From: Pantoea sp. IMH
GTDB lineage: Bacteria; Pseudomonadota; Gammaproteobacteria; Enterobacterales; Enterobacteriaceae
Reading direction: 5' to 3'
DNA length: 64,000 nucleotides
Assembly: GCF_000599885.1 (NCBI RefSeq)
Contig: NZ_JFGT01000005.1
Coordinates: 62,001 to 126,000, forward strand
Shown here: piece by piece, positions 44,562 through 54,363 of the stretch
Numbering within the stretch: the stretch's first letter is position 1
Layout of the letters: every line of letters begins with the position of its first letter
Notes under the pieces: generated by a model
Told to the model about the DNA's origin: nothing
Databases searched by the model: none
What the model saw: the letters and a program-made list of their open reading frames with translations, nothing else
Translations under genes and position numbers: made by a program

Positions 44562-45386
44562 TCAGCCTTGCGGATGCTGCCAGAGCGGATAGGTAAAAAG
44601 CAGCAGGTGCAGCATATTAAACGTGAAATGCACCAGCGTGGAGACCCAGACGCGACCGCTCCAGAGCCAGGCGAGACCGTAAATAATGCCGGCGAGCGTG
44701 GCGAAAAAGATCAGCAGCGGGCCACCAGCGTAATGCGCCAGACCGAACAGCAGGGCGGCCGCCAGCAGGCCCCAGAGGTTACCCAGGCGCTGCGTGAGCC
44801 GCTGCTGAAGGTAGCCGCGAAACAGCGCCTCTTCCGCCAGCGAGACGAAGAACAGATTCGCCAGCATAAACGCGCCCAGGAACGCGGGCTGATGCAGTTC
44901 CACTTGCAGACCGCCCGCCAGCGTCGCCAGCAAAAGCAGCAGCGGCATAGCCAGCATCAACACCAGCCACCATAACGCATTCTTTGGTGGTGCCGCCGGA
45001 CGTTTCAGCAGGGTGGGCAGGCAACCCAGAAGCAGGAAAGGAATCAGCGCCTTATCGAAATTAAAATAGAAGCTGAAGGGGGCGCTTTCCGGCCCGACGT
45101 TGACCGCTTTCACGATAGCCAGATTATTAAAGCCGGGCAGCAGATGCAGCATCAGGGCCAGCGAACCGACGACCAGTATGATTTCAGCAGGCAGCGCAAA
45201 GCGAGTCTGGTCACGCTTTACCCCGCGATACAACGCCAGACTGCCCAGCAGCAGCACCGCTGTAATCCCCGGCAGGGCCAGCGTCTGGTTAGCAACGGCC
45301 ATCGCCAGCGTGATAATCAGCAGGAGCAGCGAGGCAGGGCGGTGAAAAGGAAGAAAAAACAACGATGCGGCAAGCAGATACCACAT
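44562..45386 (-). CDS. CPBP-family intramembrane metalloprotease
   Basis: A 274-residue, multi-span membrane protein from the ATG at 45384-45386 (AGGAG upstream). The three CPBP/Abi motifs are present: EEALFRGYLQQ (about 185-195), FGLAHYAGGPLL (about 216-227) and HFTFNMLHLLL (about 255-265). Members are predicted metal-dependent intramembrane proteases (Rce1 group). Its target here is unknown. It sits between rlmJ and prlC, where E. coli has no such gene. Confidence 0.82.
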   Translation of the reverse strand: MWYLLAASLFFLPFHRPASLLLLIITLAMAVANQTLALPGITAVLLLGSLALYRGVKRDQTRFALPAEIILVVGSLALMLHLLPGFNNLAIVKAVNVGPESAPFSFYFNFDKALIPFLLLGCLPTLLKRPAAPPKNALWWLVLMLAMPLLLLLATLAGGLQVELHQPAFLGAFMLANLFFVSLAEEALFRGYLQQRLTQRLGNLWGLLAAALLFGLAHYAGGPLLIFFATLAGIIYGLAWLWSGRVWVSTLVHFTFNMLHLLLFTYPLWQHPQG

Positions 45387-45589
45387 AAAAACACTCCTGG
45401 AAAATTTAACCGCTGTGATGATAAGGAGAGAGCGGCAAGGATGCAATTTGCGCCACGCGCAGACAAATTGAGAACGGTGAGAGGTTACCGGCCAGCCTGA
45501 CCATTGATTTTCGCCCTGGTTAGCCTCATGTTAACCTAATCGCGTGCTTAACGACGCACATACACGATCATGACTTCAAGGACTGCGCT

Positions 45590-47632
45590 ATGACCAATCC
45601 CCTACTTTCCACCTTTACGCTTCCTCCCTTTTCCGCCATCAAACCCGAACACGTTGTGCCCGCCGTTACTCAGGCGCTGGAAGCGTGTCGTGCGGCGGTA
45701 GAAAGCGTGGTAGCGCAGGGCGCGCCCTATACCTGGGATAACCTGGTACAGCCGCTGGCTGAAGTTGACGATCGCCTGGGCCGGCTGTTTTCGCCCGTCA
45801 GCCACCTGAACTCGGTTAAAAACAGCCCCGAGCTGCGCGAAGCCTATGAGCAGACGCTGCCGCTGCTATCCGAGTACAGCACCTGGGTTGGTCAGCACGA
45901 AGGACTCTATCAGGCCTATCGTAATCTGAAAGAACAGAGTTATGACACGCTGAGCGCGCCCCAGCAGAAAGCTGTGGACAATGCGCTGCGCGACTTCGAG
46001 CTCTCCGGGATTGGTCTGTCAAAGGAAAAGCAGAAACGCTACGGTGAAATCGCCTCACGCCTTTCTGAGCTCGGATCGACCTACAGCAACAATGTGCTGG
46101 ATGCCACCATGGGCTGGAGCAAGCTGGTCACTGACGCAGAGGATCTTGCCGGAATGCCGGAAAGCGCGCTGGATGCGGCCAAAGCCCAGGCGGAAGCGAA
46201 AGGTCAGGAAGGCTGGCTGCTGACGCTGGATATTCCCAGCTATCTGCCGGTGATGACCTACTGCGATAACGCCGCGCTGCGTGAAGAGATGTATCGCGCC
46301 TATTCCACCCGCGCCTCCGACCAGGGCCCTGACGCAGGGAAATGGGATAACAGCGAGATCATGGCTGAGGAGCTGGCGCTGCGTCACGAACTGGCCCAGC
46401 TGTTAGGCTTCCCCTCCTATGCGGATAAATCGCTGGCCACCAAAATGGCGGAAAATCCGGCCCAGGTTATCGACTTCCTCAGCGATCTGGCGAAGCGCGC
46501 CCGGCCTCAGGCGGAAAAAGAACTTGAGCAGCTTCGCGCGTTTGCCCGCCAGGAGTGTGGCGTTGATGAGCTGAATCCGTGGGATCTCACCTATTTTGGC
46601 GAGAAGCAGAAGCAGCATCTTTACGCCATCAGCGATGAACAGCTTCGCCCTTACTTCCCGGAAGAGCGTGCGGTTAACGGCCTGTTTGAAGTGGTGAAAC
46701 GCATTTACGGCATCACGGCGAAAGAGCGTAAAGATGTGGATGTCTATCATCCTGACGTGCGCTTTTTCGATCTGTTCGACGAGAGCGGCGAACTGCGCGG
46801 CAGCTTCTATCTGGATCTCTACGCGCGTGAACACAAGCGCGGCGGGGCCTGGATGGATGACTGCGTAAGCCAGATGCGTCTGGCGGACGGCACGCTGCAA
46901 AAACCGGTAGCGTACCTGACCTGTAACTTCAATCGTCCACTGAACGGCAAACCGGCGCTCTTTACTCATGATGAAGTGACCACGCTGTTCCATGAATTTG
47001 GCCATGGCCTGCACCATATGCTGACCCGCATTGAAACGCCGGGCGTTTCCGGCATCAGCGGGGTGCCGTGGGATGCCGTCGAGCTGCCAAGCCAGTTTAT
47101 GGAAAACTGGTGCTGGGAGCCGGAAGCGCTGGCCTTCATTTCCGGCCACTATGAGACCGGTGAACCGCTGCCGCAGGCGCTGCTGGAGAAAATGCTGGCC
47201 GCGAAAAACTATCAGGCGGCGCTGTTTATCCTGCGTCAGCTGGAGTTTGGCCTGTTCGATTTCCGCCTGCATGCGGAGTTCGACCCGGCAAAAGGCGCGC
47301 AGATCCTGGAGACGCTGAAAGAGATCAAAAAACAGGTAGCCGTTATGCCTGGGCCGTCATGGGGCCGCTTCCCGCATGCGTTCAGCCATATCTTCGCTGG
47401 TGGTTATGCGGCGGGCTACTACAGCTACCTGTGGGCGGACGTGCTGGCGGCGGATGCCTGGTCACGCTTTAAAGAAGAAGGCATTTTTAACCGTGAAACG
47501 GGTCAGTCATTCCTGGACAACATTCTGTCACGCGGCGGTTCTGAGGAGCCGATGGAACTGTTCAAACGGTTCCGGGGCCGTGAACCTAAGCTGGATGCGA
47601 TGCTGGAACATTATGGCATTCAGGAAGCGTGA
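45590..47632 (+). CDS. prlC: Oligopeptidase A
   Basis: Cytosolic M3 zinc metallopeptidase of 680 residues that degrades peptides and signal peptides. The zinc motif HEFGH starts at His468 with the third ligand downstream in the WCWEPEAL region (about 504-511). The N-terminus MTNPLLSTFTLPPFSAIKPEH is typical. It is co-transcribed with rsmJ, which begins at the next base after its stop. In E. coli this pair is heat-shock linked; I do not see a clear sigma32 site. Confidence 0.96.
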   Translation: MTNPLLSTFTLPPFSAIKPEHVVPAVTQALEACRAAVESVVAQGAPYTWDNLVQPLAEVDDRLGRLFSPVSHLNSVKNSPELREAYEQTLPLLSEYSTWVGQHEGLYQAYRNLKEQSYDTLSAPQQKAVDNALRDFELSGIGLSKEKQKRYGEIASRLSELGSTYSNNVLDATMGWSKLVTDAEDLAGMPESALDAAKAQAEAKGQEGWLLTLDIPSYLPVMTYCDNAALREEMYRAYSTRASDQGPDAGKWDNSEIMAEELALRHELAQLLGFPSYADKSLATKMAENPAQVIDFLSDLAKRARPQAEKELEQLRAFARQECGVDELNPWDLTYFGEKQKQHLYAISDEQLRPYFPEERAVNGLFEVVKRIYGITAKERKDVDVYHPDVRFFDLFDESGELRGSFYLDLYAREHKRGGAWMDDCVSQMRLADGTLQKPVAYLTCNFNRPLNGKPALFTHDEVTTLFHEFGHGLHHMLTRIETPGVSGISGVPWDAVELPSQFMENWCWEPEALAFISGHYETGEPLPQALLEKMLAAKNYQAALFILRQLEFGLFDFRLHAEFDPAKGAQILETLKEIKKQVAVMPGPSWGRFPHAFSHIFAGGYAAGYYSYLWADVLAADAWSRFKEEGIFNRETGQSFLDNILSRGGSEEPMELFKRFRGREPKLDAMLEHYGIQEA

Positions 47633-48385
47633 GTGAAGATCTGTCTGATAGATGAAACGGGCGCCGGAGACGGCGCCCTCTCCGATCTGGCCGCCCGCTG
47701 GCAGTTAGCCCATGATCCCGATGCCGCCATGGCGCTGGTGATGACGGGAGAGCGGCTGGAACTGCGCAAGCGGAACGAACCCAAACTTGGCGGCATTTTT
47801 GTTGATTTCGTCGAGGGCGCCATGGCCCATCGCCGCCGTTTCGGCGGCGGGCGCGGTGAAGCGGTGGCGAAAGCGGTCGGCATCAAAGGCGGCTATCTGC
47901 CTGCGGTTGTGGATGCCACGGCCGGGCTGGGTAGAGATGCGTTTGTGCTGGCCTCGCTGGGCTGTCGGGTGCAGATGTTTGAGCGTCATCCCGTGGTGGC
48001 AGCGCTGCTGGAAGATGGTCTGCAACGTGGCTACCAGAATGCGGAGATTGGTGGCTGGCTGCGCGAGCGTCTGACGCTTATCCATGCGTCAAGCCTGGAA
48101 GGTCTCAGCAGCCTTGCTGAAAAACCGGATGTGGTTTATCTGGACCCGATGTATCCCCATCGCCAGAAGAGTGCGCTGGTGAAAAAAGAGATGCGCGTAT
48201 TCCAGACGCTGGTAGGCGCTGATGAGGATGCGGATGGCCTGCTGGAGCCGGCGCGTCGTCTGGCGAAGAAGCGCATTGTGGTGAAGCGCCCTGACTATGC
48301 GCCGCCGCTGGCGGGCATCGCGACGCAATCCGCCGTGGTGACCAAAAGCCATCGTTTTGATATCTATCCGCCGCTTGGTCAGTAA
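47633..48385 (+). CDS. rsmJ: 16S rRNA (guanine-1516-N2) methyltransferase
   Basis: A 250-residue methyltransferase with GTG start directly after the prlC stop (TGA-GTG). [40 protein letters not shown] (about 51-70) and the SAM motif [19 protein letters not shown] (about 94-112) with [20 protein letters not shown] match E. coli RsmJ. It modifies G1516 of 16S rRNA. Coupled translation with prlC is likely. Confidence 0.95.
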   Translation: MKICLIDETGAGDGALSDLAARWQLAHDPDAAMALVMTGERLELRKRNEPKLGGIFVDFVEGAMAHRRRFGGGRGEAVAKAVGIKGGYLPAVVDATAGLGRDAFVLASLGCRVQMFERHPVVAALLEDGLQRGYQNAEIGGWLRERLTLIHASSLEGLSSLAEKPDVVYLDPMYPHRQKSALVKKEMRVFQTLVGADEDADGLLEPARRLAKKRIVVKRPDYAPPLAGIATQSAVVTKSHRFDIYPPLGQ

Positions 48386-48710
48386 AATATTTCCTTCGGG
48401 CTGTGTCCGGATCGCAAATTATTCGGGATGTTTTATCGCGGCCCATACCGCTGTCGTCAGTATTATCAGGCTACATATCGGGCACTGCTTCAGTGCATGT
48501 TGAGTGAAAAATGCGTCTGGCGGCAGATTGTAACCGGTAATAAATACGCACCGGCGACAGTAAAAACATAGGCTGTAAAAATGAATGGGTATGTCGTATA
48601 AGCGAATGCAGCGATATTAGGTAAAAAGCGTGCCTGTTAAGCACGCTTTTTACCTTCTGGAATTAACTGAAATCTGATTTACAGTATTAATGCTGTAAAG
48701 GCAGCGTTAA
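48386..48710. other. Intergenic region rsmJ to microcin-like gene
   Basis: About 325 bases. It contains the terminator at 48620-48654 and otherwise no gene that I can support. I looked for an immunity protein beside the microcin-like gene and did not find one. Confidence 0.5.
48620..48654. terminator. Strong bidirectional terminator
   Basis: GGTAAAAAGCGTGC (48620-48633) pairs perfectly with GCACGCTTTTTACC (48641-48654) over a seven-base loop. It lies between convergent rsmJ and the microcin-like gene and should stop both. Confidence 0.8.
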
Positions 48711-48953
48711 TCAGGCAGCTAATTTAGTCAGAAAGCCTGAAAAGGCAGTTAAATACCCTTTAGCGATGCTCAGGCCAAACGCTTTGTAAGACAGACCGAT
48801 TTTCTCGCCGATGATGCTGGTCTCAGCAAGCGCCTCTACCGTAGTGTCGAGTGTGGCAGAAACCTGAGGCAATGCGGTATTAACGCCGCTCAGGAATTCG
48901 GTTAGCCCGGCGCCGCTCACGGCCGAAATTTCAGCCTGGTTGATTTCTCTCAT
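48711..48953 (-). CDS. Microcin/class II bacteriocin-like precursor peptide
   Basis: An 80-residue precursor. Its first 16 residues, MREINQAEISAVSGAG, match the double-glycine-type leader of class II microcins: microcin H47 begins MREITESQLRYISGAG and colicin V MRTLTLNELDSVSGG. Cleavage after GA would release a mature peptide of 65 residues (LTEFLSGV... or GLTEF...), with no Cys and a hydrophobic, helical C-terminal half (AFGLSIAKGYLTAFSGFLTK). AAGGAT precedes the ATG. No exporter (C39 peptidase ABC) or immunity gene is visible nearby, so processing would depend on a system elsewhere. It could instead be a secreted signal or toxin. Confidence 0.65.
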   Translation of the reverse strand: MREINQAEISAVSGAGLTEFLSGVNTALPQVSATLDTTVEALAETSIIGEKIGLSYKAFGLSIAKGYLTAFSGFLTKLAA

Positions 48954-49072
48954 AAATAATATCCTTATTAAGTGACTGCATTTTTAAATACTTTCTCCGT
49001 TGCGATGCAGCAGATAAAGTAGATTGAATATAATGAGCGAAAAGAAAATCGCCTATAGTAAAATATTGATAA

Positions 49073-49107
49073 GTGCCGTTTTGGCACAAATTATCTATTA
49101 TGTGCCA
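49073..49107. promoter_or_regulatory. Clustered TGGCAC/GTGCCA half-sites
   Basis: GTGCC-GTTTT-GGCAC (49073-49087) and TGGCACA-N12-TGTGCCA (49082-49107) share a half-site. The inverted repeats sit 120-155 bases upstream of the microcin-like ATG, where a regulator of that gene would bind. The factor is not known. Confidence 0.5.
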
Positions 49108-49362
49108 GGTTGCTAAAGTGCATTGATTTAATAATTCTGTGGAGTTGCACAGATTTAAAAGGAAGTGTCAATAGCAGGCATTATATCTGATAGCAATTAG
49201 TACAGGCATCGCCAGTCAATCTAACTGACTGAACAGGATTGCTCCTGTCTGCTCTGCTGGCAATGATGAGCAATATTAGGTTAAAGAGGGTTATTATTAG
49301 CTTGCTGAATGAAAATATAAAATCGCCGGATTTTATTTCATTATTTGCACAGAATAAGTGAA

Positions 49363-49389
49363 AAAAAGCCGGCAAAAAACCGGCTTTTT
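49363..49389 (-). terminator. Rho-independent terminator of uspA
   Basis: AAAAAGCCGG (49363-49372) pairs with CCGGCTTTTT (49380-49389). On the minus strand it is followed by a T tract just after the uspA stop (10 bases away). Confidence 0.88.
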
Positions 49390-49398
49390 GAACGGTGG

Positions 49399-49836
49399 CT
49401 ATTCTTCGTCTGCGTCGCGCAGCGGCACAATCAGCATATCAATATGAACAGTGTTAATCAGCTGACGGGCTGAGGACATCAGCTTACTCCAGAAGTCCTG
49501 ATGATGGCCGCAAACTACCAGATCCACGTCATAACGCTTGATGGCATCGACCAGCACCTGTCCGAGATCGCCGCTACCGCTGAGGGTTTCAGTTACCGGA
49601 TAGCCCGCGCCGTTTGAGAGATCGGACAGGGCCGTGTGCGTCTCTTCGGAGATGCGCTTTTGCATATCGCCGAGGTTAACGTCAATCAGCCCGGTATAGA
49701 GATCGGAATAGTTGACGTCCACATGAATCAGGGAAATTTTGGCATCATAGGGACGCGCCATGGAAACCGCTTTGGCCACCAGCAGTTTGCTTTCGGGTGA
49801 AAGATCCACTGCAATCAAAATGTGTTTATAAGACAT
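49399..49836 (-). CDS. uspA: Universal stress protein A
   Basis: Cytosolic stress protein of 145 residues, from the ATG at 49834-49836 (AAGGAG upstream); longer frames lack support. [20 protein letters not shown] and the region [20 protein letters not shown] are typical of UspA. It accumulates on growth arrest and stress. It is divergent from uspB as in E. coli. Confidence 0.96.
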   Translation of the reverse strand: MSYKHILIAVDLSPESKLLVAKAVSMARPYDAKISLIHVDVNYSDLYTGLIDVNLGDMQKRISEETHTALSDLSNGAGYPVTETLSGSGDLGQVLVDAIKRYDVDLVVCGHHQDFWSKLMSSARQLINTVHIDMLIVPLRDADEE

Positions 49837-50284
49837 AACGAACTCCTTCCATGCGTTGCGGCTGCGCCTTCGCAGACAAGACTGTCCGGGAAGAATATTA
49901 CAGTTTGAAATCCTTAACGAATATTTATTGCGATGCGGGATTTCGCGAAGGGGCGTCAGGCACACTTCGGCTTCGCCCTTTTATTATTATCTTCCCTTGC
50001 AGTATAGGCCCAACCGTTAACAGATGCCCTCCAACAACCGCGCTTTGGGAGCGGGATCAAACTGTAAAAATGCCTTTTTGCCATGAAGTGCCTCACCGTG
50101 CTGGAATTTTTTTTATCCTATCTCCTACACTAATACTAACGGCAGGGCCTCTCTCAGGAAGGGCCGTCGTACCGCAGTTACAACAACTCTTCAGTCAGGT
50201 TCGGTTTTTTGGTTGGCATGTATCAGTAGGGCCGGTCTGGCTTTGCCCGCTGTTCTGCCTGGTAAGTGTTGTCGGGAGGGGATC
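49837..50284. other. Divergent promoter region uspA-uspB
   Basis: About 450 bases between the two stress genes. It must contain both promoters, but I do not see a convincing -10/-35 pair and no other gene. Confidence 0.5.
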
Positions 50285-50620
50285 ATGATTAGCACTATCG
50301 CGCTTTTCTGGGCTCTTTGTGTCATTTGCCTGATCAATATGGCACGCTATTTTTCTTCGCTTCGTGCGCTGCTGGTGGTACTCCGTGGATGCGATCCTCT
50401 GCTATATCAGTACGTTGATGGCGCAGGCTTTTTCACTTCTCATGGCCAGCCCAGCAAACAGGTCAGGCTGGTGCGTTATATCTGGGCGCAGCGCTATCTC
50501 GATCATCATGATGATGAGTTTATCCGGCGCTGTGAGCGGGTCCGCGGCCAGTTTTTACTGACCAGCGCGCTCTGTGGTCTGGTGCTGATCGGCTTTATGG
50601 GATTGCTGATCTGGCACTGA
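50285..50620 (+). CDS. uspB: Universal stress protein B
   Basis: A 111-residue inner-membrane protein with the same length and pattern as E. coli UspB. Two membrane segments (about 2-22, [20 protein letters not shown], and 91-110, [20 protein letters not shown]) flank a basic middle with [16 protein letters not shown]. It is sigmaS-controlled and linked to ethanol tolerance in E. coli. The longer frame from 50213 is ignored because the UspB start aligns at 50285. Confidence 0.94.
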   Translation: MISTIALFWALCVICLINMARYFSSLRALLVVLRGCDPLLYQYVDGAGFFTSHGQPSKQVRLVRYIWAQRYLDHHDDEFIRRCERVRGQFLLTSALCGLVLIGFMGLLIWH

Positions 50621-50633
50621 ACGTTGGCGGCAG

Positions 50634-50674
50634 ACAAAAAAAAGGGCGAAGCCTGCAAGCTTCACCCTTTTTTT
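50634..50674. terminator. Bidirectional terminator uspB/pitA
   Basis: An A-rich arm with GGGCGAAGC and its near complement GCTTCACCC (one mismatch), followed by a long T run. It lies between the convergent uspB and pitA genes. Confidence 0.85.
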
Positions 50675-50686
50675 ATGCGCCGGGCG

Positions 50687-52189
50687 CTACGAGATAAACT
50701 GCAACGCGATCCAGTAGAGTCCGCCTGATAACAGCACCGAGATGGGCAGGGTGAAGACCCAGGCCAGCAGGATGTTTTTAATGGTGCGTCCCTGTACGCC
50801 GCCGCCGTCAACCAGCATGGTACCGGCTACGGAAGAGGAGAGCACATGGGTCGTTGAGACGGGCATGCCGGTGTAGCTGGCGACGCCGATGGAAACCGCT
50901 GCGGTCATCTGGGCCGACATCCCCTGCGCGTAGGTCATCCCTTTCTTACCGATTTTCTCACCGATGGTGGTGGCAACACGACGCCAGCCAACCAGCGTTC
51001 CCAGCGATAACGCCAGCGCGACGGCCACGATAATCCAGATGGGCGCATACTCAACGGTGTTCAGCAGATCGCCTTTCAGCTTGTTCAGGAAACGCTGATC
51101 CTCTGCTGAGGTATCCGGCAGCTTAGCCACTTTCTCTGAGGTATCGGAGACGCACATCAGCAGGCGACGCAGCTGCGCACGCTGCTCAACGCTTAACGCA
51201 TCGTAGCTTTGCAGATTGTCGAGCATACCTTTCACACGAGCGATAGCAGGGAGCGCACGGGTAGCATCGCAGTGGAACTCGGTTGGAGCGCCCGGGTTTT
51301 CCAGCGGCGTCGGCACTGCCGGAGGCGCCATCTGCACCACGCGCGTTAGCGCATCACCGTGCTGCTGATAGTACTGTTCCAGGTTATGCACCGCATCGCG
51401 GGTACGGGTAATGTCGTAACCGGAAGCGTTCATGTTAACCACAAACCCAGCCGGCGCCACGCCAATCAGCACCAGCATGATCAAGCCAATGCCTTTCTGA
51501 CCATCATTAGCACCGTGCGAATAGCTCACGCCAATCGCCGAAACGATCAGCGCGATACGGGTCCAGAATGGCGGCTTCTTCTTGCCGTCAACCTTTTCAC
51601 GTTCCGCTGGCGTCATATGAATACGACGACGTTTCTTGGTGCCGCTCCAGTAGCGGCGCAGAATAAAGCACAGCCCGCCCGCGATAACCAGGCCGACAAT
51701 CGGCGAGATAACCAGCGACATAAAGATGCCGATCATTTTCGGGATGTTCAGCGCATCGACCACGGAGGTGCCGGTAATCAGTGCGTTGGTCAGGCCAATA
51801 CCGATGATGGCCCCGATGAGGGTATGGGAGCTGGACGCCGGCAGGCCAAAGTACCAGGTACCGAGGTTCCAGATAATCGCCGCCAGCAGCATGGAAAAGA
51901 CCATGGCCAGCCCGTGAGCGGAGCCCACATTTAACAGCAGATCGGTGGGAAGTAAATGAACGATAGCATAAGCCACGCTCAGCCCGCCCAACAGTACGCC
52001 AAAGAAGTTAAAGACCCCGGCCATTACCACCGCAAGTTGCGATCGCATTGCGCGGGTATATATGACCGTTGCCACCGCGTTTGCCGTGTCGTGGAAGCCG
52101 TTGATGGCTTCGTAAAACAGAACAAAAAGCAGAGCGAGTACCAGTAACAGGCCGGTATGATAATCGAGACCAGCAAACAGATGTAGCAT
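50687..52189 (-). CDS. pitA: Low-affinity inorganic phosphate transporter
   Basis: Inner-membrane metal-phosphate:H+ symporter of 500 residues from the ATG at 52187-52189, matching the 499-residue E. coli PitA. The two PHO4 signatures are seen in [20 protein letters not shown] (about 24-43) and [16 protein letters not shown] (about 236-251), and [16 protein letters not shown] (about 445-460) near the end. It imports phosphate as neutral metal complexes. The longer frame to 52324 is not supported. It is divergent from yhiN. Confidence 0.95.
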   Translation of the reverse strand: MLHLFAGLDYHTGLLLVLALLFVLFYEAINGFHDTANAVATVIYTRAMRSQLAVVMAGVFNFFGVLLGGLSVAYAIVHLLPTDLLLNVGSAHGLAMVFSMLLAAIIWNLGTWYFGLPASSSHTLIGAIIGIGLTNALITGTSVVDALNIPKMIGIFMSLVISPIVGLVIAGGLCFILRRYWSGTKKRRRIHMTPAEREKVDGKKKPPFWTRIALIVSAIGVSYSHGANDGQKGIGLIMLVLIGVAPAGFVVNMNASGYDITRTRDAVHNLEQYYQQHGDALTRVVQMAPPAVPTPLENPGAPTEFHCDATRALPAIARVKGMLDNLQSYDALSVEQRAQLRRLLMCVSDTSEKVAKLPDTSAEDQRFLNKLKGDLLNTVEYAPIWIIVAVALALSLGTLVGWRRVATTIGEKIGKKGMTYAQGMSAQMTAAVSIGVASYTGMPVSTTHVLSSSVAGTMLVDGGGVQGRTIKNILLAWVFTLPISVLLSGGLYWIALQFIS

Positions 52190-52427
52190 AAGCGTTACGC
52201 CATTTTGGAGGACATGAACGCGGCGCATTATCAGCGACAAACCGCACCCGGGGAAAGTGAAATATAGACTTTTTTTGATACTAATGTGGCAGTCTGATGA
52301 ATTTACACCAGCATTTCTCCGCAATATCAGTATGTTACAGAGTGTTTCAGCGGCGATATTCAGGTCGGGCTGGCATCACCCCGCCCAACTCTCTACAATC
52401 GGCGTTTTTTCGCGGCGGGGCAGATCA

Positions 52428-53612
52428 GTGGAAAATTTTGACGTTATCATCATCGGTGCCGGTGCGGCTGGCCTGTTCTGTGCCGCCCAGGCGGGTCAGC
52501 GGGGCAAGCGTGTTCTGCTGCTGGATAATGGCAAAAAGGCGGGACGTAAAATTCTGATGTCCGGCGGCGGACGCTGCAATTTTACCAATCTTTATACCGA
52601 ACCCGGCGCCTACCTCTCCCATAACCCGCATTTTTGTAAATCCGCGCTGGCGCGCTATACCCAGTGGGATTTTATCGATCTGGTCAATCGCCACGGCATT
52701 GCGTGGCATGAGAAAACGTTAGGACAGCTTTTCTGTGATGATTCGGCCCAGCAAATCGTGGATATGCTGCTGAAAGAGTGCGAGGCGGGGCGTGTTACGC
52801 TGCGGTTGCGCAGTGAAGTGCTGAGCGTGACGCATGATGAGAGCGGCTATACCCTGGCGCTGAACGGCAGCACCGTGCAGGCAGAAAAGCTGGTTATCGC
52901 CTCCGGCGGTCTGTCGATGCCGGGCCTGGGCGCCTCGCCCTTTGGCTATAAGCTCGCGGAGCAGTTTGGCCTGAACGTTTTTCCGACCCGTGCCGGACTG
53001 GTGCCGTTCACCCTGCATAAGCCGCTGCTTGAGCAACTCAGCTCGCTGTCAGGCGTGTCGGTGCCTTCGGTGCTGGCCGCAGAAACGGGTACCACGTTTA
53101 AAGAAGCGTTGCTGTTTACCCATCGCGGCCTTTCCGGTCCGGCGGTGCTGCAGCTCTCCAGCTACTGGCAGCCGGGTGAATTTGTCACCATCGACCTTTC
53201 GCCGGAGCAGGAGCTGGGGGCTTTTCTCAATGCTGAGCGTGACGCGCACCCGAACCAGAGCCTGAAAAACACGCTGGCGAAAGTGCTGCCCCGCCGCCTG
53301 GTGGAATGCCTTCAGCAGCTTGGCAACGTGCCGGAGTGCACGCTGAAACAGCTCAACGCGCGCCAGCAGAGTGATGTGGTGGCCTCGCTGCACCACTGGC
53401 GGGTTCAGCCGAACGGTACGGAAGGCTATCGTACCGCCGAGGTCACGCTGGGCGGTGTGGATACCAGCGTGCTGTCATCCAAAACGATGGAGGCCAGTGC
53501 GATGCCCGGCCTCTATTTTATCGGGGAAGTGGTGGACGTCACCGGCTGGCTTGGCGGCTATAACTTCCAGTGGGCCTGGTCTTCCGCCTGGGCTTGCGCT
53601 CAGGCGCTGTGA
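52428..53612 (+). CDS. yhiN: FAD/NAD(P)-binding flavoprotein YhiN
   Basis: A 394-residue HI0933-like flavoprotein. VIIIGAGAAGLFCAAQAGQR (about 6-25) is the FAD Rossmann motif, and KILMSGGGRCNFTNLY (about 43-58) plus the C-terminal GLYFIGEVVDVTGWLGGYNF (about 361-380) are typical. The function is not established. The GTG at 52428 (MENFDVIII after translation) is chosen because it aligns with the family start; the frame is open to 52257. Confidence 0.9.
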   Translation: MENFDVIIIGAGAAGLFCAAQAGQRGKRVLLLDNGKKAGRKILMSGGGRCNFTNLYTEPGAYLSHNPHFCKSALARYTQWDFIDLVNRHGIAWHEKTLGQLFCDDSAQQIVDMLLKECEAGRVTLRLRSEVLSVTHDESGYTLALNGSTVQAEKLVIASGGLSMPGLGASPFGYKLAEQFGLNVFPTRAGLVPFTLHKPLLEQLSSLSGVSVPSVLAAETGTTFKEALLFTHRGLSGPAVLQLSSYWQPGEFVTIDLSPEQELGAFLNAERDAHPNQSLKNTLAKVLPRRLVECLQQLGNVPECTLKQLNARQQSDVVASLHHWRVQPNGTEGYRTAEVTLGGVDTSVLSSKTMEASAMPGLYFIGEVVDVTGWLGGYNFQWAWSSAWACAQAL

Positions 53613-53737
53613 GCCTGAGAGATCCCGACGCTGTAAACCTTCTGAGCGGGCTGTCAGTCAGATGAGGCTGGTAAACCTTTCTCGTTCATGGCCTTAACAG
53701 CCCTGATCGCTCGGTTTATCAGCATCTGCGCTATCCG

Positions 53738-54343
53738 TTAAGCGGGAAGATGAATAATCTGCTTGGTCGTCTTCATGGCGGCATCAAAAGGCTCAGTATT
53801 GCGGACGATTTTGACCATCACGCTCGCGCCCAGCCAGAGCTGATAGAGGCTTTCCGCCGTTTTGCCCGGCGTGTCATCAATGCGCAGCGAACCTTCAGCC
53901 ATGCCGGTAGCTAGCGCCTGCGCGAGACGCGAGATAATTCCTGCAGTGCCTGATTTCAGCGTCAGGCGCATACCGTCGGAGAGATCGGCGACTTCCGCAC
54001 CCAGCTTCACGGCCAGGCACTTGCCCTGACAGTCGGAAAACGACTGCGAATCCTGCCATTGCTGCCAGTAGTTCATCAGCCGCTGTGCCATCGCAATCCC
54101 CGGCTGGCTCAGCGTATGGTCAAGTTCCACCAGATAATCATCGAAATAGCGTTGCAGCATCGCCACGCCAAACGCCTCTTTGGAAGCGAAATAGTGATAG
54201 AAAGATCCCTTAGGCACGCCAGCGGCGGTCAGGATCTCATTCAGACCGACAGCGGAGAATCCTTTGCCCGCCATAATACGCTGGCCGGTTGAAAGGATAT
54301 GTTCACGCACATCATTGCTGTGGAGTTGGGATGAAGTTGTCAT
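53738..54343 (-). CDS. TetR-family regulator
   Basis: A 201-residue repressor. The HTH (about 16-60; AGKGFSAVGLNEILTAAGVP, KGSFYHYFASKEAFGVAML) is of the NemR/AcuR type, and the C-terminal domain has CQGKCLAVKLGAEVAD with two Cys (near 108 and 112) that may sense electrophiles, as in NemR. The 15-base motif in its promoter occurs again near the DJ-1-family gene, so both are likely under its control. The Met at 54343 is favoured over the longer frame. Confidence 0.85.
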   Translation of the reverse strand: MTTSSQLHSNDVREHILSTGQRIMAGKGFSAVGLNEILTAAGVPKGSFYHYFASKEAFGVAMLQRYFDDYLVELDHTLSQPGIAMAQRLMNYWQQWQDSQSFSDCQGKCLAVKLGAEVADLSDGMRLTLKSGTAGIISRLAQALATGMAEGSLRIDDTPGKTAESLYQLWLGASVMVKIVRNTEPFDAAMKTTKQIIHLPA

Positions 54344-54363
54344 CGCGCGAAAATAGCACAAAC

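Larger units (their letters stand above)
48954..49398. other. Upstream region of the microcin-like gene
   Basis: About 445 bases, rich in A+T. It contains TGGCAC-type half-sites (listed separately) and the uspA terminator. The plus strand has a 32-codon frame (49263-49361) with no ribosome binding site, which I do not call. Confidence 0.5.

Noticed and set aside
49082-49107. Sigma54 promoter at TGGCAC
   Set aside because: The TTGCA -12 element is missing at the proper spacing.
49263-49361. 32-codon plus-strand frame upstream of the microcin-like gene
   Set aside because: No ribosome binding site and no recognisable product; it ends at the uspA terminator by chance.
49181-49375. 64-codon minus-strand frame beside the microcin-like gene, considered as an immunity protein
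   Set aside because: It starts with TTG inside the uspA terminator stem and has no ribosome binding site.
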